This document shows positions 1 to 8,592 of a stretch of 64,000 nucleotides of DNA, piece by piece. The notes beneath the pieces are model-generated. The model was not told the origin of the DNA and made no database searches. It saw only the letters and a program-made list of their open reading frames with translations. The first letter of the stretch is position 1. Each line of letters begins with the position of its first letter. This DNA comes from Taklimakanibacter deserti (GTDB taxonomy: Bacteria; Pseudomonadota; Alphaproteobacteria; Rhizobiales; Aestuariivirgaceae), in NCBI GenBank assembly GCA_003574785.1, contig QORU01000023.1, positions 26,332 through 90,331 on the forward strand. Direction: 5' to 3'. The position numbers were made by a program, and so were the translations under genes.

Positions 1-1
1 G

Positions 2-289
2 GCGCTGGCGACGGGCATCATGTGGGGTGCCCGTTCCGATGTCTCCTTCGCGCTCGAGATCATTGCGCTCCGCGCTTTGCCGGTCCTGATCCTCGGCGGC
101 TTCACCTCGGTGCCGGGCGCCATTGTCGGCGGGCTCATCATCGGCATCGGCGAGAAACTGGGCGAGATCTATTGGGGGCCGCTGCTCGGCGGCGGCATCG
201 AATCCTGGCTCGCCTATATGATCGCGCTGATCTTCCTCTTGTTCCGGCCGCAAGGTCTCTTCGGCGAAAGGTTCATCGAGCGGGTGTAG
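2..289 (+). CDS. LivH-type ABC transporter permease, C-terminal part
   Basis: This is the last 95 codons of an inner-membrane permease of the branched-chain amino acid (HAAT) ABC family; the start lies before the window. The visible part has the LivH end pattern: LRALPVLILGGFTSVPGAIVGG, where the glycine-rich loop faces the ATPase, followed by a last membrane helix and the closing FRPQGLFGE signature. It ends one base before the next permease (LivM), so the two are one transcription unit. Together with LivM and the binding protein at 1422 it would import an organic acid, amino acid or aromatic compound. The substrate cannot be read from this fragment. Family assignment is secure. Confidence 0.9.
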   Translation, partial: ALATGIMWGARSDVSFALEIIALRALPVLILGGFTSVPGAIVGGLIIGIGEKLGEIYWGPLLGGGIESWLAYMIALIFLLFRPQGLFGERFIERV

Positions 290-290
290 G

Positions 291-1370
291 ATGTTCTATC
301 GCGAGGCCGGCCAGTACAAATCGAGCTATGAGGCGGACCAGGCCGTCTTCCCGCTCGCCCAGGACCGTATCGGCATGGCCTCAATCCTGGTCCTCGCCGC
401 CCTGATCATTCCCTTCATCGCCAGCAATTTCGTCCTGGAAGCGATCCTCATCCCCTTCCTCATCCTGGCGCTCGCCACCATCGGCCTCAATGTGCTGACG
501 GGCTATGCCGGGCAATTGTCTCTCGGCACCGGCGGCTTCATGGGGGCAGGGGCCTATGCCTGCTACAAGCTCACCACGTCCTTTCCGGATGCGAACATCA
601 TCCTCCTCATCCTGTTGTCGGGCTTCTGCGCGGCGGCGGTCGGCCTTGTCTTCGGCCTGCCCTCCTTGCGCATCAAGGGACTTTATCTCGCGGTTGCCAC
701 GCTTGCCGCCCAGTTCTTCCTCGAATGGTGCTTCATCCGCATCGGCTGGCTCTATAACTACAATGTCTCGGGTGCCATCGATTCACCCGAGCGCCGCATG
801 TTCGGCCTGGTGCTGACCGGCCCTAATGCGAGCCCGGTCACGCGTTATCTCACCGTGCTCGCCATCGTCCTGGGGGTGACCGTGCTGGTCAAGAACCTGG
901 TGCGCGGCCGGATCGGCCGCTCCTGGATGATGATCCGCGACATGGATATCGCCGCCGAGCTCATGGGCATCCGCCCGCTCGTCGCCAAGCTCTCGGCCTT
1001 CGCGGTCTCGTCCTATATTTGCGGGGTGGCGGGCGCGATGTTCGTTTTCTTCTATCTGGGCTCGGTCGAGCCCGCGGCCTTCTCGATCACCCTCTCTTTC
1101 CAGATCCTGTTCATGGCGATCATCGGCGGGCTCGGCAGCCTCATCGGCTGCTATTTCGGCGCCGCTTTCCTGTGGATCCTGCCGATCTTCCTGCGCAACG
1201 TGCTGCCCATGCTCGGCATCGATGTGGGGGCGGAGAACATCGTTCATTTGACCTCGATGATCGTCGGTGTCTTGATCATCCTGTTCCTGATCTGGGAACC
1301 GCATGGCCTGGCGCGGCTGTGGCAGGTGGCAAAGGAGAAATTGCGCGTCTGGCCGTTCCCCTATGCGTGA
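291..1370 (+). CDS. LivM-type ABC transporter permease
   Basis: Second inner-membrane permease of a HAAT ABC importer, 359 residues, the usual LivM length. Several hydrophobic helices are visible. The LivM hallmark GYAGQLSLGTGGFMGAGAY is near residues 77-95, the ATPase-contact loop (RDMDIAAELMGI) near 215, and the late IGGLGSLIGCYFGAAF region near 280. It starts one base after the LivH stop and is followed by a binding protein. A longer N-terminus (about 25 residues before the first helix) is normal for LivM proteins in aromatic-acid-type HAAT operons. The ATP-binding partners are not adjacent in the window; at least one (LivG) is presumably upstream. Confidence 0.93.
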   Translation: MFYREAGQYKSSYEADQAVFPLAQDRIGMASILVLAALIIPFIASNFVLEAILIPFLILALATIGLNVLTGYAGQLSLGTGGFMGAGAYACYKLTTSFPDANIILLILLSGFCAAAVGLVFGLPSLRIKGLYLAVATLAAQFFLEWCFIRIGWLYNYNVSGAIDSPERRMFGLVLTGPNASPVTRYLTVLAIVLGVTVLVKNLVRGRIGRSWMMIRDMDIAAELMGIRPLVAKLSAFAVSSYICGVAGAMFVFFYLGSVEPAAFSITLSFQILFMAIIGGLGSLIGCYFGAAFLWILPIFLRNVLPMLGIDVGAENIVHLTSMIVGVLIILFLIWEPHGLARLWQVAKEKLRVWPFPYA

Positions 1371-1421
1371 CGGCGATTGAAGTTCAATATGAGGCCCATT
1401 GGCCCGTTATGGGAGGTGAAG

Positions 1422-2732
1422 ATGAGACTCAAGGCACTGATTGCAGGAGCGATCCTGGCCTGCGCGGCGGCACTACCCGCCGCGGCCGCGGACACGGTTT
1501 ATGTGCAGCTGTCGACCTATCGCACGGGGCCTTATGCGGGCTCCGGGATTCCGATCGCCAATGGCATGGCGGACTATCTCACCATGCTCAATGAGCGCGA
1601 TGGTGGCGTCAATGGCGTGAAGATCGTCTTTGAGGAATGTGAAACCGGCTACGACACACAGAAGGGTGTCGAATGCTATGAGCAGGCGAAGGCGAAGAAG
1701 TCCCTCGTCTTCAATCCCTATTCGACGGGCATCACTTTGGCGGTGATCCCCAAAGCCTCGGTCGACAAGATGCCGATCCTGTCCATGGCCTATGGTCTCT
1801 CCGCGTCCGCCGACGGCAAGGCGTTTCCCTGGGTGTTCAATCCGCCGCTGACCTATTGGGATGGCGCCTCCGGCGTCATCGAATATATTGCCGGACAGGA
1901 AGGCGGGCTGGAGAAGCTCAAGGGCAAGAAGATCGGCTTCATCTATCTCGATGCCGGCTATGGCAAGGAGCCGATACCGCTCTTCGAGCAATTCGCCGCG
2001 AAATATGGTTACACGCTGCTCAAATATCCGGTGCCCGGCAAGGAGATGCAGAACCAGTCGTCGCAATGGCTGAACATACGCCGCGACAAGCCCGACTATA
2101 TGGTGATGTGGGGCTGGGGAGCGATGAATCCGACGGCCGTCAAGGAGGCGACCAAGATCCGTTTTCCGATGGACAAGTTCATCGGCATCTGGTGGTCGGG
2201 CGGCGAGGATGATGCGCGGGGCGGCGGCGCCCAGGCGAAGGGATACACGACGCTCAATTTCCATGCCGTGGGCACCGATTTCCCGGTGATGCAGGATATC
2301 AAGAAATTCGTCGTCGATGCGGGCAAGAGCAAGGTCGACCCCGCCAAATTCGGCGAAAATCTCTACAATCGTGGTGTCGTCAACTCGCTCTATATCGCCG
2401 AAGCGATCAAGGCCGCGCAGGAGAAGACCGGCAAGAAGGTCATCACGCCGGAAGACATGCGCGTCGGCATCGAAAACCTGAATATCGACGATGCCCGCAT
2501 CGATGCGATCGGCGCCAAGGGATATATCGCGCCGGTGAAGGTGACCTGCGACAATCACTCGGGCCATCACAAGATGTATGTCCAGCGCTGGACCGGCGAG
2601 AAATGGGAGAAGGCCTCCGACTGGTTCGATCCGATGTCGGATGTGGTGAACCCGATGCTTCTCGCCGCGTCGAAGTCCTATACGGAAGCGAACAAGCCGT
2701 GGCCGGCGCGCAGCGAGCCTTGCGCGAATTGA
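1422..2732 (+). CDS. HAAT ABC transporter periplasmic substrate-binding protein
   Basis: Type I periplasmic binding protein, 436 residues. I place the start at the ATG at 1422 because GGGAGGTGAAG lies just before it and the protein then opens with a clean Sec signal peptide (MRLKALIAGAILACAAALPAAAA). An upstream in-frame ATG at 1377 would add 15 non-signal residues. The mature protein has the Leu/Ile/Val-binding fold: ligand-loop region TYRTGPYAGSG, then the substrate pocket around NPYSTGITLAVIPKAS. It belongs to the longer subgroup that is often found in operons with acyl-CoA ligases. The neighbouring LivHM are its membrane partners. The substrate is unknown; an aromatic or organic acid is my guess from the family context. 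Confidence 0.92.
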   Translation: MRLKALIAGAILACAAALPAAAADTVYVQLSTYRTGPYAGSGIPIANGMADYLTMLNERDGGVNGVKIVFEECETGYDTQKGVECYEQAKAKKSLVFNPYSTGITLAVIPKASVDKMPILSMAYGLSASADGKAFPWVFNPPLTYWDGASGVIEYIAGQEGGLEKLKGKKIGFIYLDAGYGKEPIPLFEQFAAKYGYTLLKYPVPGKEMQNQSSQWLNIRRDKPDYMVMWGWGAMNPTAVKEATKIRFPMDKFIGIWWSGGEDDARGGGAQAKGYTTLNFHAVGTDFPVMQDIKKFVVDAGKSKVDPAKFGENLYNRGVVNSLYIAEAIKAAQEKTGKKVITPEDMRVGIENLNIDDARIDAIGAKGYIAPVKVTCDNHSGHHKMYVQRWTGEKWEKASDWFDPMSDVVNPMLLAASKSYTEANKPWPARSEPCAN

Positions 2733-2739
2733 TGACGCT

Positions 2740-2768
2740 TGTCCCTCCCTCTGATCGGGGGAGGGACA
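2740..2768 (+). terminator. Hairpin after the first HAAT operon
   Basis: Arms TGTCCCTCCC (2740-2749) and GGGAGGGACA (2759-2768) are perfectly complementary over 10 bp around a 9-base loop, starting 8 bases after the binding-protein stop. There is no clear T tract after it, so it could be a weak terminator or an mRNA 3'-end stabiliser. Confidence 0.5.
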
Positions 2769-2817
2769 CTTGGTGCATGAGAATTTGATTTTGTGCTTCG
2801 GACCGAGCGCGTCGCTC

Positions 2818-2846
2818 TTGACAAGAGAAGTGACGCGTTCAATACT
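2818..2846 (+). promoter_or_regulatory. Probable sigma-70 promoter of the hyuAB–ami operon
   Basis: TTGACA at 2818-2823, a 17-base spacer, then AATACT at 2841-2846 (4 of 6 matches to TATAAT). Transcription would begin near 2853, exactly where the ANTAR leader RNA starts, which supports the assignment. Confidence 0.6.
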
Positions 2847-2853
2847 TCTCTCA

Positions 2854-2924
2854 ACCTAGCAAAGACGCAGGTCATCGGTGAGCAATGAGGCTCGGCGCCC
2901 CTAAGAGGGCCCAGGGCCTTTTTT
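2854..2924 (+). promoter_or_regulatory. ANTAR-type two-hexaloop antitermination leader before hyuA
   Basis: The first hairpin has loop AAAGAC (2861-2866) closed by CCT[A]GC / GCAGG with one bulged A. The second has loop AATGAG (2884-2889) closed by GAGC / GCTC (2880-2883, 2890-2893). Both loops are six bases with A at position 1 and G at position 4, the published ANTAR recognition rule. A terminator follows: GGCTC (2889-2893) can pair instead with GGGCC (2914-2918), continued by GG and GCCC with GGGC and CC, and then T6 at 2919-2924. The second hexaloop and the terminator share 2889-2893, so they exclude each other. Binding of the AmiR-like protein (8593) should hold the hexaloop and let transcription through to hyuA, 236 bases downstream. 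Confidence 0.88.
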
Positions 2925-3160
2925 ATTGCCGCAAGAGGTGGCATCGGGTTCGGCTCGTAAGCGGACACCGTCCCATATCCTTGTCTGCATCAATGATGAT
3001 GCAGTGACTGCTGCCAATCCAATAGTGAATTTTCCGGGCGGGAGCAGATGCTTCTCCGAGCAATGCTGGGACCAAGCAGCCTTCCGTCTCAACTCGACAG
3101 AACAAACCGGCCGCAACCGTGGGCTAGTCCAATTGTTCGGCCAAGAGGGAGAATGACAGG

Positions 3161-5230
3161 ATGGACGATCATTCGATACGCGACAAGCAAAGCGGCATCG
3201 GCTACCGTGTGGCCTGTGATGTCGGTGGCACATTCACGGATCTTTGCATCCTCGATGAGAAATCCGGAAAGATGCATGTCGCCAAGACGCCGACGACCGC
3301 CAATCCGATCGACGGCGTCATCAAGGGCATCGAGCTCGGCGGCGTGAAGCTCAAGGACATGGTGCTGTTCGCCCATGGCACCACCCTTGCCACGAATGCG
3401 CTCATCACCCGGCGCTTTCCGCCGGCGGTGATGGTGACGACGAAAGGCTTCAAGGACGTCATCGAAATTCGCCGCGGCACCCGCAACGATCTCTGGGACA
3501 CGTACAAGGAAATGGCGACGCCCTATATAAGGCGGCGCGACAGGCTCGTCGTCACGGAGCGTATCGATTATTCCGGCAAGGTCATTGCCGAGATCGACGA
3601 GGCCGAGGCGCTCGAAGTGGCGCGCGTCATCCGCAAGCGCGGCGTCAAGACGATCGCGATCTGCTTCGTCAATGCTTTCGCCAATCCCGCCAACGAGCAG
3701 CGGATGCGGGACATATTGGCGCGCGAGCTGCCGGATGCGTCGATCTCGCTGTCGAGCGACATCATGCCGGAAATCTTCGAGCATGAGCGGTTCTCGACGA
3801 CAGTCGCCAACGCCGTCCTGGCGCCGGTTGCGGGCGACTATACCCGCGATCTCGCCAAGCGCCTGGCGGCGGGTGGCTTCAAGGAAGACGTGCTGCTCCT
3901 GCACTCGGGGGGCGGCGTGATGACGGCGAAGGCCTCCGAGAAGTTCCCGGCGCGCCTCGCCGCCTCCGGCATCGCCGCGGGCGCCATTGCCAGCCGCTTC
4001 GTGGCGCAGCTTTCCGGCTTCGAAAACTCGATCGGCCTCGATATGGGCGGCACCAGCACCGATGTCTGCCTGAGCGACAAGGGCGAATTGCCGGTCACCA
4101 AGGACTGGCATGTCGAATATGGCTATCCGATCTGCTTCCCGAGCATCGAGGTCCTGACCATCGGCGCGGGCGGCGGCTCGCTGGCCTGGATCGACAAGGC
4201 CGGATCGCTGCGCAATGGCCCGCAATCGGCCGGATCGCGGCCGGGTCCGGTCTGCTACAACAATGGCGGCACCGAGCCCACCAACTGCGATGCCAATGTG
4301 CTGCTTGGCCGCCTCGGCACCACGCTTGCCGGCGGCGCGATCGAGCTCAGGAAGGATCTCGCCGAGAAGGCCATTCACGACGTGATTGCCAAGCCGTTGG
4401 GCTTGACGACCGAGGAGGCTGCCTTGGCCATCCTCAAGGTCGCCAATGCCAATATGGCCGACGCGGTGCGTCTCGTCTCGATCCGCAAGGGCTATGATCC
4501 ACGCGACTTCGCGCTGGTGGCCTTTGGCGGCGCCGGCGCGCTTCATGGCGCGGCACTCGCCAGGGACCTCGCCATCCCGACCGTCATCGTGCCCCCCAAT
4601 CCGGGCGTCACATCGGCTTTGGGCTGCCTTCTGGTCGACATCACCCACGACATATCGCGCATGTATCTCAACAACATCAACAACGTGTCGCTCGCCGATC
4701 TCGATAACTCCTTCCGCGAGCTCGAGATGGAGGGCCGCGACAGGCTGTTGAACGAAGGCGTCACGGAAGACCGCATGGTGTTCCAGCGCTTCATCGATAT
4801 GCGTTATCTCGGACAGTGGCGTTCGATGTCGATCGCGGTGCCCACGCCGCTCGAGACGCTCGATGCCGCCGTGGCCAAGTTCCACGAGGACCACGGGCGC
4901 GAGCACAATTATTCGCGTCCCGGAGCGCCGGTCGAGGTCTACCGTCTGCAGGTGAAGGCGACGGGCCTGGTGAGGAAAGCCGAATTCACCAAGATGCCGC
5001 GGCGTTCGGGCAAGAAGCCGGCGCCCATCGATGAACGCCTGGTGCGTTTCGACGAGCGTCCCAAGCCGGTGAAGACGCAAGTCTTCGATCGTGCCGAGCT
5101 GATGCCTGGCGATGTGATCGAAGGGCCGGCGGTCATCGAGCAGCTCGATTCGACGACCCTGGTGCCGCCCGGACTCAAGGCCGAGGTGGACGACTACCTG
5201 ACCATCATCATGCGCGTGCCGCTGGGCTAG
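3161..5230 (+). CDS. HyuA-type hydantoinase/oxoprolinase subunit (ATP-dependent amide or lactam hydrolase)
   Basis: 689 residues, the normal HyuA length. The family couples ATP hydrolysis to opening of a cyclic amide (hydantoin, 5-oxoproline, caprolactam) or, in relatives, to ketone carboxylation. The actin-like ATPase motifs are visible: ACDVGGTFTD at about 18-27, GLDMGGTSTD near 292-301, and AFGGAGALHGAALARDL near 450. The C-terminal beta-rich domain is present. The gene sits behind an ANTAR leader and 51 bases before its HyuB partner. AmiC and AmiR homologues follow in the same direction, so the substrate is likely an amide or lactam sensed by AmiC. No acetone-carboxylase gamma subunit is nearby, which argues against a carboxylase. 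The exact substrate is inference. Confidence 0.88.
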   Translation: MDDHSIRDKQSGIGYRVACDVGGTFTDLCILDEKSGKMHVAKTPTTANPIDGVIKGIELGGVKLKDMVLFAHGTTLATNALITRRFPPAVMVTTKGFKDVIEIRRGTRNDLWDTYKEMATPYIRRRDRLVVTERIDYSGKVIAEIDEAEALEVARVIRKRGVKTIAICFVNAFANPANEQRMRDILARELPDASISLSSDIMPEIFEHERFSTTVANAVLAPVAGDYTRDLAKRLAAGGFKEDVLLLHSGGGVMTAKASEKFPARLAASGIAAGAIASRFVAQLSGFENSIGLDMGGTSTDVCLSDKGELPVTKDWHVEYGYPICFPSIEVLTIGAGGGSLAWIDKAGSLRNGPQSAGSRPGPVCYNNGGTEPTNCDANVLLGRLGTTLAGGAIELRKDLAEKAIHDVIAKPLGLTTEEAALAILKVANANMADAVRLVSIRKGYDPRDFALVAFGGAGALHGAALARDLAIPTVIVPPNPGVTSALGCLLVDITHDISRMYLNNINNVSLADLDNSFRELEMEGRDRLLNEGVTEDRMVFQRFIDMRYLGQWRSMSIAVPTPLETLDAAVAKFHEDHGREHNYSRPGAPVEVYRLQVKATGLVRKAEFTKMPRRSGKKPAPIDERLVRFDERPKPVKTQVFDRAELMPGDVIEGPAVIEQLDSTTLVPPGLKAEVDDYLTIIMRVPLG

Positions 5231-5281
5231 GGCCCAACGCCCTCATCACGATGGACCCAATCAAATTCTCAGGAGCCTAAA

Positions 5282-7297
5282 ATGGCAAAGAACTCTCAAG
5301 GTTTCTCGCTCGATCCCGTGACCTTCGAAGTGCTGAAGAACGCCTATGTGAATATCGTCGACCAGATGGCCGAGCAGATCTTCCGGACCTGCTATTCCTT
5401 CGTCATCTACTCGCGGGACTTTTCCTCGGCCCTCTGCGACACCAACGGCGACACGATCATGCAAGGCAACGGCGATATCGCCGCGCATGTCGGCACGCTC
5501 CACTACACCGCCAAGGCGGTGATCAACAAGTTCAAGGGCGATATCCATCCCGGCGACATCTTCGTCGTGAATGACGTCTATCAGGGCGGCACGCATTTCA
5601 ACGATACCCGCATCTTCGGGCCCATGTTCTACAAGGGCGAGCTTTTGGGCTTCGCGCAGGCCAACGGCCATTGGGCCGATGTCGGCGGCGCGGTGCCGGG
5701 CTCCTTCAATGTGAGCGCGCTCGACCACATGGCCGAGGGACTGCGCATCACGCCGGTGCGCGTCTACAGCAAGGGCGTATATCTCTCGGACGTGGCCGAG
5801 CTCATCGCCCACAATACGCGTGCACCCGCCGACATCATCGGCGATCTCCAGGCGCAGGCGGAAGCCTGCCGGGTGGCCGAGCGCGAGGTGCAGCGCCTGT
5901 GCGACAAGTATGGCGTCGAGACGATCAAGACGTCCTTTGCCGAAGTGCAGGACTATGTCGAAACGCTGACCCGGCAGCGGCTGCTCGAGCTGCCGAACGG
6001 GACCTGGGAAACCACCGATTATATCGATGTCGATCCCGTGAAGGGCGAGGGCATGATCCCCATCCATGTGAAGATGACGATCGACGGGGACAGCGTTCAC
6101 TACGATCTCTCAGGCTCGCATCCCAACACGATCTCGACCTTCCTCAACTGCTGCTATGGCGGCGCCTTCGCGGCGATCGTCGCCGGCACCAAGATGCAAT
6201 CGCCCGACATTCCGCTCAATTCCGGTTTCTACCGGGTGGTGACGGTGGAGCTCGGCGCCAAGGGATCGGTGATCAATGCCGACTGGCCGACGCCGGTCGC
6301 CGGCTTCTGCTCGGGGCCGTTCGAGAAGATCATGAATTCCGTCTTCGAGCTCTGGGCGGAGGTTCTGCCCGAGCGGGCGATGGCCTGCACCTTCAATCTC
6401 GAATATCTGCTGATCGGCGGACGCGATACCCGCCATGAAGGGCTGCCCTATTTCATGTGGTACGACTGGATGGTCGGAGGCTGGGGTGCGCGCAACGGCA
6501 AGGACGGATGGGCCGCAACCGGGCCGGTCTTCGGCGTGCAACTCGGGACTCAGCCCTTCGAAGGGCAGGAGCGCCTGTCGCCCGTGCTGACCACAGGTCA
6601 CGAGCTCCTGGTCGATTCCGGCGGCCCTGGCGAGTATCGCGGTGGCATGGGGGTCGAGAAGGGCGGCACGCTCTATGCCTGCAAGCGGACCGTCGTCTCC
6701 TATTGCTGCGATCGCGAGCGCTCGATCACCTGGGGTCTGTGGGGCGGCCTGCCGTCGATCCCGCATGGCGTCTGGGTCAATCCCGGCAAGGCCAATGAGC
6801 GCTATCTCGGTTCGCTGTTCTCGGGCGTGCCGCTCAATCAGGGCGACACGGTCACCCGGCCCTCGGCCGGCGGTGGCGGTCTCGGCGATCCCCTGACGCG
6901 GGATGTCGATGCCGTGCTCGAAGACGTCATCGACGGCTATGTCTCGATCGAGCGGGCGCGCAAGGACTATGGCGTGATCGTGCGGGAGGTCGATCCCGAT
7001 CTGTGCAAATACGAGGTCGATCTCGATGCTACGGCGAAGGAGCGCGACCGTATCGATCGCGCCCGTGCCGGCTGGCTCGATGAGGATGCCGAGAAGATCG
7101 CCGAGCGATACCGCAAGAAGGATCTTTCGGCTCTCGACCTGATCCGGCAATATGGTGTCATCGTCGATTGGGGTTCAGGCAAGCTTTTGGAAAAGACGAC
7201 CCATCAGTTTCGGGATATGCTGAAGCGGCGTACCGTTCCATATTGGAGCTTCCGGAAGCAATCCGCCCAAGGGAAGCCGACATTGAAAGTGGCTTGA
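5282..7297 (+). CDS. HyuB-type hydantoinase/oxoprolinase subunit
   Basis: 671 residues, partner of the HyuA protein just upstream. CAGGAGCC stands shortly before the ATG. Family landmarks are present: DPVTFEVLKNAYVNIVDQMA at about 11-30, GNGDIAAHVGTLHYT near 62, FVVNDVYQGGTHFND near 95 (the catalytic-domain NDPY-type motif, here NDVY), and the glycine-rich RPSAGGGGLGDPLTRD near 530. In characterised enzymes HyuA and HyuB form a heteromer acting on cyclic amides with ATP. The C-terminal 120 residues beyond the glycine-rich motif are longer than in the shortest HyuB proteins, as seen in the caprolactamase and acetone-carboxylase-like branches. Cytoplasmic; no signal peptide. Confidence 0.88.
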   Translation: MAKNSQGFSLDPVTFEVLKNAYVNIVDQMAEQIFRTCYSFVIYSRDFSSALCDTNGDTIMQGNGDIAAHVGTLHYTAKAVINKFKGDIHPGDIFVVNDVYQGGTHFNDTRIFGPMFYKGELLGFAQANGHWADVGGAVPGSFNVSALDHMAEGLRITPVRVYSKGVYLSDVAELIAHNTRAPADIIGDLQAQAEACRVAEREVQRLCDKYGVETIKTSFAEVQDYVETLTRQRLLELPNGTWETTDYIDVDPVKGEGMIPIHVKMTIDGDSVHYDLSGSHPNTISTFLNCCYGGAFAAIVAGTKMQSPDIPLNSGFYRVVTVELGAKGSVINADWPTPVAGFCSGPFEKIMNSVFELWAEVLPERAMACTFNLEYLLIGGRDTRHEGLPYFMWYDWMVGGWGARNGKDGWAATGPVFGVQLGTQPFEGQERLSPVLTTGHELLVDSGGPGEYRGGMGVEKGGTLYACKRTVVSYCCDRERSITWGLWGGLPSIPHGVWVNPGKANERYLGSLFSGVPLNQGDTVTRPSAGGGGLGDPLTRDVDAVLEDVIDGYVSIERARKDYGVIVREVDPDLCKYEVDLDATAKERDRIDRARAGWLDEDAEKIAERYRKKDLSALDLIRQYGVIVDWGSGKLLEKTTHQFRDMLKRRTVPYWSFRKQSAQGKPTLKVA

Positions 7298-7365
7298 TCA
7301 TTCGATCGGCGCGGCACGCCGCAAGGCCGCCGCGCCGGTCAAGACCTGCAAGGTAGTCGCACAGC

Positions 7366-8562
7366 ATGGTTGACCGGCGACCGATAAGAGTAGGGGTTCT
7401 GTTCTCGACCACGGGCGTGGCGCGGACGACGGAAGCTTCCATGCTCAAGGCGACGCTGCATGCCATAGCCGAGGTGAACGAGCAGGGAGGCATAGACGGA
7501 CGCGAGCTTGTCGCGGTCCATTATGATCCGGAAAGCCAGGCCGGGCATTTCAGCATCCTTGCCGACCGCCTGCTGGTCGAGGATGGCGTGCGCATCATCT
7601 TCGGCTGCTACATGTCGAGCGAGCGCAAGGCCGTTCTGCCGGTCGTCGAAAGGCGCAACGGCTTGCTCTTCTACCCGGCGCAATATGAGGGCTTCGAATA
7701 TTCGCGCAACGTGATCCATACCGGCGCCGTTCCCAACCAGAACAGCATCCCGCTCGGCCACTACCTCCTCGAGCATGTCGGGCGCAGTTTCTTCATGGTC
7801 GGCTCCGACTATATCTGGCCGTGGGAATCCGACCGCATCATGAGCGACATGATCCGCCGTCAGGAAGGCCGGATCGTCGGTGAGCGCTATCTCAAGCTCG
7901 ATGCGCCGGAATTCGAATACGCCGCCCTGGTCAAGGAGATCAAACGGGTTCGCCCCGACGGCATTTTCTGCAATTTCGTCGGCGACAGCATCGTGCATTT
8001 CTACCGGGCTTTTGCCGAAGCGGGGCTGGATCCGAAATCCATGCCGATCGCGAGCCTCACCACCAGCGAGGCCGACATCGAGGCGATGGGGGCCGAGGCA
8101 GGCACCGGGCACATCACGGCGGCGACTTATTTTGAATCGATCGACTCGGCCGCCAACCGGGCCATGCTGGCACGGTATCGGGCGCGCTTCGGCGCGGCGG
8201 AACGGACCCATATGTGCTGGGAGTCGGCCTATTTCCAGGTGCATCTCGCGGCCAATGCCATGCGGCTCGCGGCCAGCGACGACGTCCATCGGATCCGCTC
8301 GGCGCTGAATGCCTTCGAGTTCAAGGCGCCGCAGGGACGCGTCCAGATCGATCCCGAAAATGGCCACACCTATCTGTGGTCGCGGATCGGCCGCGTCGAT
8401 GAGGCCGGCCAGTTCACGGTGCTGTTCGAAAGCGCCAGCGCCATAAAGCCCGATCCCTATCTGGTGAGCTTCGACCCCTCCGACTGGAGTTCGCAGTCGA
8501 CGATCACCTCGTTGAATGGAGTATTGAAGGCGGGAAAAGGTACGCCCGCCGAAGTAGATTGA
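7366..8562 (+). CDS. AmiC-like cytoplasmic amide-sensing binding protein
   Basis: 398 residues of the type I binding-protein fold but with no signal peptide: the first beta strand (RPIRVGVLFSTTGVA) begins at residue 5. This is the layout of AmiC of the Pseudomonas amidase operon, which stays in the cytoplasm, binds an amide and controls the antiterminator AmiR. Diagnostic stretches shared with AmiC/UrtA are LHAIAEVNEQGGIDGRELV near 27-45, FGCYMSSERKAVLPVVE near 81-97, LFYPAQYEGFEYSRNV and VGSDYIWPWESDRI. The AmiR-like gene follows 30 bases later. I infer that AmiC holds AmiR inactive until ligand binds, linking substrate to expression of hyuAB and the amide transporter. Confidence 0.87.
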   Translation: MVDRRPIRVGVLFSTTGVARTTEASMLKATLHAIAEVNEQGGIDGRELVAVHYDPESQAGHFSILADRLLVEDGVRIIFGCYMSSERKAVLPVVERRNGLLFYPAQYEGFEYSRNVIHTGAVPNQNSIPLGHYLLEHVGRSFFMVGSDYIWPWESDRIMSDMIRRQEGRIVGERYLKLDAPEFEYAALVKEIKRVRPDGIFCNFVGDSIVHFYRAFAEAGLDPKSMPIASLTTSEADIEAMGAEAGTGHITAATYFESIDSAANRAMLARYRARFGAAERTHMCWESAYFQVHLAANAMRLAASDDVHRIRSALNAFEFKAPQGRVQIDPENGHTYLWSRIGRVDEAGQFTVLFESASAIKPDPYLVSFDPSDWSSQSTITSLNGVLKAGKGTPAEVD

Positions 8563-8592
8563 TAACGAAAAGAAAAGTCGCCGAGGAAGCCC

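Noticed and set aside
3161..7297. hyuA/hyuB as acetone carboxylase beta and alpha subunits
   Set aside because: No gamma subunit and no sigma-54 activator of the acetone operon nearby; the AmiC/AmiR and amide transporter context fits amide or lactam hydrolysis better.
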